Below the pieces are notes generated by a model, which made no database searches, was not told where the DNA came from, and saw only the letters and a program-made list of their open reading frames with translations. A stretch of DNA of 64,000 nucleotides from Paramyrothecium sp. XJ0827 (taxonomy: Eukaryota; Ascomycota; Sordariomycetes; Hypocreales; Stachybotryaceae), in contig JAJFPB010000010.1 of assembly GCA_020881915.1 (NCBI GenBank), forward strand, positions 992,001-1,056,000, in the 5' to 3' direction. Every line of letters starts with the position of its first letter. Within the stretch, counting starts at the first letter, position 1. Both the position numbers and the translations under genes were made by a program. Of the stretch, positions 22,416 to 31,645 are shown in pieces.

Positions 22416-23284
22416 ATGAAGACCTCCCAGTTGCTCCTGGCGCTCTCTGCCGCCACCTTCGCCGTCGCGGCCCCCGTCGCCGCTGAGGCTGACGTTGACG
22501 CCGTCCAGGCCCTTGAGGCCGACGCCGACTTCCCTCTGACCGCCCTTGAGGACTGGTTCAACGCAAAGCTCGCCGAGTCTGAGGAGGAGGTCAGCACTGG
22601 CATCCAGGCCCGTCAGTACACCAGCTCTACCTCCAACCAGCTCACCGATGGAACCGCTTGCCGAGCTGTCACCATGATCTACGCCCGTGGAACCAGCCAG
22701 CAGGGTAACATCGGCGACCGTGCTGCCGTTGGCCCCCTGTTCTTCAACAGCCTTGCCTCGCGCATTGGCGCGGCCAACCTTGCCGTCCAGGGTGTCACCT
22801 ATCCCGCCAACGTGGCCGGCTTCCTTGCTGGTGGCGATGCTGCCGGCAGCCGTACCATGGCCCAGCTTGCCCAGAGGGTATGTCGAACCCGTGCTTTGTA
22901 AGGGAGCTGTGTTAACATTTCTTCACTCAGGCCGTGACTCAGTGCCCCAACACCAGGATCGTTCTCAGCGGTTACAGCCAGGGCGCTCAGCTCGTTCACA
23001 ACGCTGCTACCCAGATCTCCGCCGCTGTTGCTAACCGCATCACCGCTGGTCAGCTTCCCCATTGAAGTCCTACTTGTACCACAGCTGACGGATGAATAGT
23101 TCTCACCTTCGGTGACCCCAAGCGCAACCAGGGCTTCGGTGCCATCCCCGCTTCCCGCACCAGGGTCATCTGCCGCACTGGCGACAACATCTGCGAGGGT
23201 GGTCTCAACCCCGGCGGTGCCCACACCCGCTACCAGGAGAACGCCGCTGAGGCTGCTGCTTGGGTTGCTGCCCGTGTCGCTTAA
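22416..23284 (+). CDS. Secreted cutinase (CE5 family)
   Basis: Exons are 22416..22877, 22931..23048 and 23100..23284 (254 residues). Introns are 53 and 51 nt, with donors GTATGT and GTCAGC. The ATG at 22416 gives a signal peptide (MKTSQLLLALSAATFAVAAP). An acidic pro-region of about 50 residues follows (EADVDAVQALEADADF), with the mature domain beginning around QARQY. The cutinase/acetylxylan-esterase domain has CRAVTMIYARGTSQQGN, the nucleophile motif GYSQGAQ (Ser170), CRTGDNIC with Asp222, and GAHTRY with His235, completing the Ser-Asp-His triad. These alpha/beta hydrolases cleave ester bonds in plant cutin or related polyesters outside the cell. Compared with classical cutinases it has a longer acidic pre-domain. 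Confidence 0.93.
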
Positions 23285-23651
23285 GCGTCTTGCGAGGGAC
23301 AGGATTGTTAGTGGAGCCGAGCATCGAATGGTTTGAAGGAATCACGATAGTTCGAAATAGAAAAGTCATTCTACAAGCGCACAACTTCTTGAGAGGATCA
23401 GTCTTGTCTCTGGCGGACCGCTCAAATTTTCTTCCTAAAATGCACGGAAATTCGACATAGTAGTTTTATGTAATAGCTGCTCTGAAGGTCTGAAAGATGT
23501 AGAGAGCTCGGTATTGAGACTTCTTGCACCTGTAGGACAGTTCGGTGACTACTGACGGTATTGCCAATGAGCTGTTCAAAGAGCACTACGCTATACCAGT
23601 AGTTCAAGATTAAGGAGCTAGTGCGATTTCCGTACCAACATATTGCAAAGC
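23285..23651. other. Short intergenic, convergent genes
   Basis: This is 367 nt between the 3' ends of the cutinase gene and the AhpD-like gene. Nothing beyond UTR-like sequence is seen. Confidence 0.55.
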
Positions 23652-24383
23652 TCAGACATCCTTCTCGACCTCGTCAACTGTTGGCACTCTGTGCAGCCTC
23701 ATCCCAAGAAAATTGGCGATTGCTTGCACCGAGTCCCAAAGAACCTTGACATCATCAACTGAAACACCGAGTCTTCTTGTTCCGCGGATATGCCAATGAG
23801 TCTCCTTGGGCAGGTTCTGAATCATAATGGATGAGAAGACGGTAATCTCTGTGTCCAAGTCGTCGAGCACTTGGCGATCGCTCAAGTATAACCCATAGGT
23901 GATATTCTGGCTGATCCAGGCGAAGTCCTTATGGGCTTTGAAGATGTCCAGAGTACTGTCCGTGTTTCGTGTGTAGATCTTGCGCATCCAGTCCATTCCT
24001 CGCTCCAGATTGGCTTCATCGCATTGCCAACCCTCCCTGGTAGCACTGAAGTCCTTGTCCTCCTCTCTTTCATGTTTGGCAATGGCCATGATTGCCTCCA
24101 GAGGCTTGCAAACTCCAACAATGCAGACGCATTTGACAAGTGTCTCTCGTAGTCTTCGAATGAGGACCTTCCGCTGGGCTGACTCTGAGAACTCAGGTCT
24201 AGATATGAGGTAAAGGTACAGCTGGTCGCAGAGCTCCGGATCATTCCCACCAACAAGTGCAGCGGCGCAGAGTAGGTACCATCTGTCTGAGCCCAAGTTG
24301 GAGGTAGAGAAATTGTGTTCGATGGATTTGAACACCTCGGCTATTCTTGCTTCGACGGCTTGAGATGTTGCGACGCTGGCCAT
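23652..24383 (-). CDS. AhpD/carboxymuconolactone-decarboxylase-like protein
   Basis: A single-exon, 243-residue gene with ATG at 24383. The protein matches the fungal AhpD-like/CMD family: RWYLLCAAALVGG near residue 35, RETLVKCVCIVGVCKPLEAI (helices of the CMD fold), GMDWMRKIY, DFAWISQNITYGLYLSD, and a C-terminal GTRRLGVSVDDV..LHRVP. Classic family members are gamma-carboxymuconolactone decarboxylases or alkylhydroperoxidase partners using a CxxC. Here the pattern CVCIVGVC contains several Cys but not a canonical AhpD CxxC-H centre, so peroxidase activity cannot be claimed. It is probably cytosolic. It is head-to-head with an SDR gene across about 670 nt, so the two may share a promoter (inference). 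Confidence 0.85.
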   Translation of the reverse strand: MASVATSQAVEARIAEVFKSIEHNFSTSNLGSDRWYLLCAAALVGGNDPELCDQLYLYLISRPEFSESAQRKVLIRRLRETLVKCVCIVGVCKPLEAIMAIAKHEREEDKDFSATREGWQCDEANLERGMDWMRKIYTRNTDSTLDIFKAHKDFAWISQNITYGLYLSDRQVLDDLDTEITVFSSIMIQNLPKETHWHIRGTRRLGVSVDDVKVLWDSVQAIANFLGMRLHRVPTVDEVEKDV

Positions 24384-25053
24384 TGTGAAATTCGTTCTGG
24401 CAGGAGCTCCACTTCTTCGACTACCTTCGACTGGGAAGGCTGGTGAAGCTGCTCGACTTCTTGAGGGTGGTCAAGCATTTGTTAGCCTGGCTCCTTGCTA
24501 TTTGCACCGTAGATCAGAGCAGGGGTCGTACTTCTCATGGAATTGGCGTACAGCTATGCCGTCCGAAAGTTGATCTCTTCCTGGTACCAAGCCGGCGCGC
24601 TTTTCAAATACGACTGCCTTTCTCAAGGTGGCTTTGGCGCTCTCTCTTCCAAGGCGGCGCAGCGACATCGGCTCCGAGCTGGTGGTGGTTGCAAGCATTC
24701 GCATCCCCGCAGCAGCGCGAAGCCGGACTTGACGAGGCTCAGTCCAGTGGCTTGTGACTGCGGGACAATTAGCGATGCCGCCTGCAGAAGAGCCACTTCT
24801 CTGGGGCCTGGGTGAGCCTAACTGAGTGCTACTGCATTCAATTGGCCTGCTGGAATCCCTAGCTTTGACGTCACATATTGACTTGGACCTAGACTGCCAC
24901 CACACATTGAAACACACACACACACAAACATACATACAAACCTTGGCATCTCTTGACCTTCAGAAGTATCCTCAGCGAACCCTACTGCCGTGAATTAAAC
25001 AATAAACTATATGCAGCCACACGAATTCCACTGCACATTTGAGGAAACACACG
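24384..25053. other. Divergent promoter region with short CA repeat
   Basis: This is 670 nt between the divergent AhpD-like and SDR genes. A (CA)n-type tract with a following CATA run lies at about 24911-24936. Apparent open frames at 24443-24935 overlap on both strands and show no protein features. Confidence 0.55.
24911..24936. repeat. Short CA-rich dinucleotide tract
   Basis: A run of ACACAC..., then CATACATAC, upstream of the SDR gene. Confidence 0.7.
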
Positions 25054-26082
25054 ATGCATCAATTGAATCCTTCTCCCGCCCTGTTGACGAAGCTGGCCGG
25101 GCAAACAGTCATCATCACGGGTGCAGCTCGAGGCATCGGTGCAGCGGCTGCAACCGTGTTCAATAAACACGGAGCCAACGTGGTCATCACTGATCTTCCA
25201 CACCAGCAGGGCCTAGCGGATGCTTTGATCGCATCTCTGGACCAGCCGAGCCACGCAGTCTTCGTTCCAGCCAGTGTCACAGATTGGAAGCAACTAGTTC
25301 ACGTGTTCGAGGCAGCGCTCGGCACATTTGGAAAGGTAGACATGGTCGTCGCAAATGCCGGGATTATGGAAAGCACTGCGATTCTGGAAATGCAGTTGGA
25401 TGATGAGGGCTTGCCACTGGAGTCGACAGAGGCTTCCAAAGTGCTGGACGTGAATCTAAAAGGCACATTGAACAGTAGGTTGCGATAATGGCAATGCGTG
25501 GCCCTTGTTGATTCTCTGCAGCTCTGCGACTGGGGCTTCATTATTTAAGCAAGAATGCCGTCGCAAGTGACGGCTCTAGAGGGTCCATCACTTTAGTCTC
25601 GTCAACCTCAGGATACTTTGGAACCACAGGAAACGCAGCCTACATTGCGTCAAAGCACGGCATTGTTGGTCTGCTTAGAGCATCCCAGCAGAAAGCAACT
25701 TCACTTCAAATCAGGGTCAACTCGATCGCCCCGTGCTATACGCCGACATACATCACCGCAAGCATAGATGATAGCATTGTGAAGGCCGGGGTTGAGGCCA
25801 ACACCCCCGAGATGGTCGGGACAGCTATCGCGTACGCATCTGTGGACGACGCGCGGCAGGGAACGTCCTGCTTGGTAAGACCTGGCCTTTCCAACAAGAC
25901 GCCTGTTTTGACAATATAGTTAGGTTGCTGGGAAGTACCTTCGTGAACTCGAACACACTCGAAAACCGCTTTTGAATGCTTGGCTCGGGGCTGACTTGGC
26001 AGAGATGCTGGCGCAATTTGGACGCTACTTAGCAAATATTGGAGGCTACCGTCTGCCTCCAATGGAACTGCCGCCCTCCTAA
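25054..26082 (+). CDS. Short-chain dehydrogenase/reductase (classical SDR)
   Basis: Exons are 25054..25474, 25522..25874 and 25924..26082 (310 residues). Introns are 47 and 49 nt; donors are GTAGGT and GTAAGA, acceptors CTGCAG and GTTAG. The Rossmann motif is TGAARGIG, the structural motif ANAG (VVANAGIM), and the catalytic segment LVSSTSGYFG...YIASKHG has Ser, Tyr and Lys in the usual spacing. The C-terminus is longer than in the minimal SDR and ends in LPPMELPPS. It resembles fungal 15-hydroxyprostaglandin-dehydrogenase/FabG-like SDRs that oxidise secondary alcohols with NAD+. The substrate is unknown. It is divergently arranged with the AhpD-like gene. Confidence 0.88.
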
Positions 26083-26417
26083 TTGTAGCTTAATGTGTAT
26101 AAAGCGTTCGTGATGCCCATATGACCAACGAATGAGCAAGGCGTCATTCTGCAATATTTGTAGCAGTAATTCATGGGAAACAATGCTTCAAACACTTATG
26201 AAAAACTTTAAAACCCATTAATATTTATGACTTCTCCGAAAGAGATATGATGAACGCATTGCATGTGTTCGATTTGTCATTTTCTTTGGGCTTAATAAGA
26301 TCATTTACGTAGAAGCTCTTATGAGAACATCGTTCATTCAGTCTGTATTCTCCAGTACCTATTCTCTGACTTGGAATCATGGCCGTAAATATGGCTTACA
26401 CAACATGGAGAAAAATC
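26083..26417. other. Short AT-rich intergenic, convergent genes
   Basis: This is 335 nt between the 3' ends of the SDR and CorA-like genes. It is AT-rich (26150-26300) with nothing recognised. Confidence 0.55.
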
Positions 26418-27910
26418 TCAGTCTCCCTTGAACTGTTGGCGCCGCTGTCCTTTGAGATGATTGAAAGGTCTAAAAGGTCGCAAGCTTGGGCGCCATCGGT
26501 AGTAATGGACGAGGATCCACATTGCGCAACAGACAATGACAGCAAGAGCAGCTGATAGCCAGAATTTCCATATGTCCCGTCCCATGACTATTTTCCCGTC
26601 TTCCAGCGTGATAAAGTTCATCCCCCAGAATCCCTAATCCGGGGCATGGTTAGATCCGTGAATCAAACATATGTGGGGCAAGACGACTCACTGCTACAAA
26701 AGTTGCGGGCAAGAATATGAGAGTCAAGCTGGTGACGATTGTGGTCATGTCCTTTCCATCGTCTCTAGACTCTTGGAGAAGTCGCTGAGTATCTTGTAAC
26801 TGAAATATGCTAATAATGTTGTATGCCTGGGAGGGCCTTCATCAGCGTGGTCCCAATGAATGCTACAGAGCTTAGATAGTTACCAGCTGTATCTCGTTCT
26901 CGATTCTGTTCACGAAGGCATCAGCCCTCAGTTTCAGGTTCGCGAGTAAACTAGAGGAGTAATGTAGGCCTGCAATGATATTGATGGCAGCTGGTCCAGG
27001 CTGACTTGGAACAAGATGCGACTCAAAGTGCCGGAGCGTAGACTTGGCCGTCTTCGCCGCTACCTGTAGAGTCTCACTCATGTGAATTGCATGACGGGAC
27101 AACTCATGCATGGCAATGTGCGAGCCGATTACTCCTTCACCGTTACTCAAGTCCTGGTCAGGAAGTCCCTTGATGCTAAGCGCAAATCTGCGGCGGTTCT
27201 TCAAGGCTGTCAGCTATTCGTTGTGGTTTGGACTTATCATGAGTTCATACCTTCTCAATATTGCGGACCGGCGTTCGAAATAACCACAACGCCTGGTCGT
27301 ATTGCATGGCAATTGCTTGTAGCAATGCATCATATACGGAAAAGGCATTCTCTTTGATGTTGGCTTTGGCATAGCCTTTGAATGCGTCGAGAATCTCGTC
27401 TCTGATCTTGCTACAATCATCGTAGCAAACAACTACACACGACAACTTGTCTTTCTCGGTCTTGATCCACAATACACTGACAGCCAAGAATAACCAGGAG
27501 TATTTTGGTACTTTTAGCATGCCAGGGGCTTGCAGAAACTTGATCAGAAAGCGCGTAGCATAACCTTTCTATGTTAGTCTCGCCCCAATTTTGACATTGA
27601 AATGGCGTTCGCTTACTGTGTGCTGTCTCCTTTTCCGTGGCAAAGATTTGCTGATGCCGTAGGAATCCGTTAGAGTTCCAGGCCTCCTCTGTGAAGAATG
27701 ACTCGTCCAAGTACAAAGCATTTGTGAGCTCCTTACACAGGTCCGGGTCTTCAAGTAATGTTTTGAATTCGGGATCAGCTGGTCGGTCATCTGGGTCGAT
27801 GTGGATCGGAGGGAGGAAGCTAAGTAGACAGTCAGAATAGCTGAAAGTGAGGATATCAAGGTTCCAAATGCTCTGCTTTACAATATTTGAAGTTCGTTGG
27901 TCTGCTGATT
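26418..27910 (-). CDS. CorA-like divalent-cation-transporter family membrane protein (5' end unresolved)
   Basis: Supported exons are complement of 27910..27617, 27564..27251, 27213..26884, 26826..26692 and 26633..26418. Donors are GTAAGC, GTATGA, GTAACT and GTGAGT, and all joins keep frame. The order is: HIDPDDRPADPEF region, RFLIKFLQAPGMLKVPKYSW, a helical stretch with ENEIQLAYN, a long helix ending in DMTTIVTSLTLIFLPATFVA (first membrane segment), GFWGMNF, and a second membrane segment FWLSAALAVIVCCAMWILV before a basic tail. The Gly-Met-Asn after the first helix is the CorA/Mrs2 signature, and in CorA it forms the Mg2+ selectivity loop. Many fungal CorA-like proteins of this shape are linked to signalling rather than proven transport. 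The start is not solved. Coding-like sequence continues upstream (a frame from an ATG at 28296, and DIGLTHVDGST near 28040), but I could not find a convincing splice path. Confidence 0.72.
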
Positions 27911-28296
27911 CTGTTGGAGAGGTTAGATACTGCTCTTGTCTTATCGCTTATGCAGACGCCGCTTGACACACGTTTCCGGGACTTGTAGAGCCCAATGCAA
28001 GCAGCGTTTCTATCGTAGATCCGTCAACATGGGTTAGACCAATATCCTGGTTATCGAGGCTTTTAGATCAGTCAGTACGACCCAAAAGTGCTTCATGATG
28101 GAGTTTTTAACTTTATCTTCACATGCTCAACTCCCTGTTGTCTTAACGGCTGTGTCTGTACTTGGGTAGACGCATCGCTCAGGAACCCGGAGCCTGGTTT
28201 GAGGAGAGTAGAACCGCTGTTCAGGGAGGCATTCTCGAGTCCAACGGGCTTTCTTGGGCCGGAATCTGCGCCTAGTAAGCGTGTCAAACAAAGCAT

Positions 28297-28904
28297 GCAC
28301 GATTAAGCATGACCATCTTACCAGTGTGATAGTGGTAAGCCTGCAATGGGGCCAGCTCTCGTGCGACTGGGAGTCGCCTCCCATCCACCTGCAAACTACT
28401 CTCGGTGCCTGGTTTGTCCATCCTTTGAGCTACTTCCCGGGCGGAAATTGTACTTCGCTACTCCTTGGATTCTTGACTGAAACAGTGGGTAGAGGGACTC
28501 ACCATGACTCCATACCGACAGAGGAGCAACCCCTCATCTTCCGTGGCTATCCATTGGCCCCTGCGTGTCTCACTTGCATAAGTAAGAACGAATCATTAAA
28601 ATGCACTGCTAATTATGATAGCTGCACGTGCGTGTACGTATGTTGAAAACTGCTGTCGGCTTCTAAAAATGAGCTTCAAGCCTACCGTACCTGATAAACC
28701 CAAGTTGCTTAGCAAGATTGTATTGGTCTCTTTCAGGGATAATAACTTCACCTTGTTTTAGGTGGTCTTAGTAGGCTCCCGAAACACATCACTCTAGACC
28801 TTCGCTAGTGAGCGACCGAGCTGTCACGTGATATTTGTTCCCTCTGCATAATTCGGGTTGAGCCGAAAACGATATCACGATGATTTTTAAAGCCGCGCCC
28901 TGAA
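28297..28904. other. Divergent intergenic region
   Basis: This is 608 nt upstream of the phosphorylase-like gene. It may contain the true first exon or promoter of the CorA-like gene. A 130-codon plus-strand frame (28254-28646) has no recognisable features. Confidence 0.45.
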
Positions 28905-29972
28905 ATGGCGACCACACAGATTGCCGATGCAATCCCGATCACGGCAACTACCGAAAGCCATGTTATGGGCCGCTCTCTAGATCTCTATGTCACGCCCAAG
29001 ATACATCCGGATCTCAAGAACGAATCGCCTCGTCAGATTCGGGTAACCGGAGCGATCCGGAGACACCCCCCTGCAAGAGTTGCATCGTTTGAACGGCATC
29101 GAGCACTTGACTTCAGGCGCCCAACCACCACCTGGGTTGATGCCTCAGAAGTGCAGCTAAATTGCTTTCCGAGCCAGAGTTTGCTTGTCCACTATGCAAG
29201 CCTTATAGCCACCTATCTCGCGCTTCGTGGCCGCGACCCTGAAATTGTCCGCATAGATCTGCCGGAGCCAGGTCAAACGGCTCAGTTCCTCCTTGAGTCC
29301 AACTTGAGGTCAATAGGAAAAGCCGATATTGCCATCATAGGTGACGTTGACTACCTTGACGGCATCCATGAAGGTCCCTGGAATGGGGCTGGTGATTCAG
29401 ATCACGACATATTCCGTTGGAAAAAGTTTACGTCGCTCAAAGGCAAAGTAGTCGCGTTGGTGGGATGTTTGGAGAAGATATGGGGGGAGGCAGGCGAGCA
29501 TATGATTCGCACCATACACGCCCGTTCAGGGATAACATGCATCATCTATGTCGCCAAAGCTGGATGCCTTTCTGAGGGCTATACCGCCAACGAATGGATT
29601 GCCACCGGGGACAGAGCCTATCTTGGCGAAGAGCTTGTGAGCTGGCAAAATCCGTTGGTTACGGTGCTGGGTGGTTCGGGTAGAGTCGCCCAGGGTCCGA
29701 TTGTCACGGTCTCAACGCTGCTTTGCGAGACTCGCGAGTGGCTCCGCAAATGGTCGCCCAAGGCTCTCTGGGTCGATTGCGAGGTTGCCTACATGGCGAA
29801 AGCCGCAGTTGAGCTTGACATTGGGTTTGGGTTCTTGCATGTTGTTTCCGATAATCTTCGACACATGGGGGCTGAAGATTTGACCAACGAAGAATCCGAC
29901 ATTGTCATAATTAAGAGACAAAAGCTTTACAAGGAGATTACTAGAATCCTTATCGCCCTGATATCTCAATGA
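28905..29972 (+). CDS. Nucleoside-phosphorylase-superfamily-like protein, intronless
   Basis: A 355-residue uninterrupted protein from the ATG at 28905. No signal peptide or membrane segment. The C-terminal part (about 300-330) reads WVDCEVAYMAKAA...GFGFLHVVSDN. This is close to the ribose-binding and catalytic segment of the MTA/SAH nucleosidase and purine nucleoside phosphorylase fold (E-x-A-x-x-A, then V-S-D-N). Earlier segments look like alternating beta/alpha elements (ADIAIIGDV, GKVVALVGCLEK, TCIIYVAKAG, PLVTVLGGSG). About 100 residues precede the recognisable region. The predicted role is cleavage of an N-glycosidic bond or related nucleotide-type ligand binding, but catalysis is not proven. 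Such domains also serve as effector or sensor domains in fungal NLR-like proteins; no NACHT or repeat domain is attached here. The next best alternative is an uncharacterised family. Confidence 0.5.
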   Translation: MATTQIADAIPITATTESHVMGRSLDLYVTPKIHPDLKNESPRQIRVTGAIRRHPPARVASFERHRALDFRRPTTTWVDASEVQLNCFPSQSLLVHYASLIATYLALRGRDPEIVRIDLPEPGQTAQFLLESNLRSIGKADIAIIGDVDYLDGIHEGPWNGAGDSDHDIFRWKKFTSLKGKVVALVGCLEKIWGEAGEHMIRTIHARSGITCIIYVAKAGCLSEGYTANEWIATGDRAYLGEELVSWQNPLVTVLGGSGRVAQGPIVTVSTLLCETREWLRKWSPKALWVDCEVAYMAKAAVELDIGFGFLHVVSDNLRHMGAEDLTNEESDIVIIKRQKLYKEITRILIALISQ

Positions 29973-31645
29973 CAGTCTTGCCTTGAGTAGACGGCCACCT
30001 AGCCACATCGATTTGTACATTATCCGCATCACGAAACCCCTATGTGGCCAACAGCTTTGACAGATTTGCCACGCCGTACCAATTCTGCCAATCTCTCCCA
30101 TAGAAGAGCTAATGTTTCCAAAGTACATAATAACAACAAGGCTTCAATGCATGAGTTACCAAAAACCCCGGTCAACTTGTGACAGCACTTGAAGTTGCTG
30201 CAGAAGAGGCTCGAGGTAGATTCCGCAATGCTTTCCACTCTGCGAAGATCAAAACTGCATAGCCTTCCAAGCGTCCATGTTGCGAATTGTTTGTGATCTG
30301 TAGAAATATTACATAACTTCTGGTTTAGACATGACAAGCTAAGGATGCAATCCTAGTGAGATTTGACATTGGCCATGAAGATGTTTGCCATGACTTGCAC
30401 CAGATGCTGATTGTGCGGTCAATCAGAGTCCTATCATCTTCCACCGCAGTGCATGCACACGTGCCAAACCCGTGTACGTTGGTGCATTGATACTGTGCCC
30501 TCAAGCGAAGGGATATCGAATTTGTTTGATGTAACGAGCGCAGAGCGCGTCTAGGATTCAATCCGGGTGTAGAACTTTCACTGCATCACATACCCCGGCT
30601 TCGCCAGCTGATACAATTGGGCCCGACCGGGGTACGATCCGCCACGTGTCGAACAAATCAGATGAATTCGACTCATCAACTCAAGATCGTATCTGGGTAT
30701 TACCAGGATTGTTGCAGGCGGAAGCGAGAATGGTCCTCGTTCTCGCGTGAGGAAGAGGCTTCGGCACGCAACCTCCCAGTAGCGAACACATCGGTTCGAT
30801 CCGATCGATTGACGAACCATATCAGCGCTGATAAGATACATGGAACTATTGACTGCGTGCAGTACCCCTCACCTTGCCGCTGGCCAGTCGGTGAGATTCT
30901 CGAATCTCTATTCGTAGCTTCCTCGACTTGCTGCAGAACATTGATCCGGTGAGCTCAGTTGAGGCTTGAACGGATTGAAACGGTTGCATCGCAAGCCCAA
31001 CGGATGCATGGACGTGCAGCAGGAACCGCTGCCCCGGGCGGTTACCAGCCTCACGTTGGGGGTCAATGAGCTGCGGGAACGGCATCGTTATTCACATGAC
31101 AAGGTCTGCAGCCAATACGGCTCGTTTCTGGGTGCTGCTATAGCCTACCCGAGGCCATTTGCATAGACTAACAGCGCGGAAGCATGCCGTCAGCCACACT
31201 TGCAGGCTCAATTGGCTTGGGCTCTCAGCCGCACAGTTCTATCCTCGTTGCACCCAGAGGCCGTTTTGGCAAGACACCAAGCACCATAACGTCATCTTAC
31301 CTTGGCAATCTGCCGCCAAGTCGGTAGGATGGCACCTTTGCTGCTTCAAATGGCAAGATATAGGGACTTATAATCAATTTTTGAAGTCTTGGAGATTTTT
31401 AATGGTGGTCTCATGCACAGCTGTACGCTCTGATTTGAGAACCAACCACAATCACCAGGTAACCCTTGCTTACACTGCAGGCGAGGTTATCAGCTTAAGT
31501 TCTTTGCAGTTAGTTCCGACTATGTAACATTCTGCCGAAATGTGTAAGGGGAAGTACGGTCTGGACGACTATAAAATGGGATACCTACCGTTCCGGTCAA
31601 AGCGAGCTTTCAGGCATCAACAGCTTTTGTCCAATATCGATAACC
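29973..31645. other. Intergenic, no gene seen
   Basis: This is 1673 nt. Open frames up to 122 codons occur (31159-31527) without protein features. The TATA element of the next gene is listed separately. Confidence 0.55.
31570..31577 (+). promoter_or_regulatory. TATA box of galactose-oxidase-like gene
   Basis: TATAAAAT lies 69 nt upstream of the ATG at 31646, which itself sits in a strong CCATGG context. Confidence 0.5.

Noticed and set aside
30770..30830. GGTTCGATCC, similar to a tRNA B box
   Set aside because: The flanking T stem does not pair with a seven-base loop and no A box precedes it.
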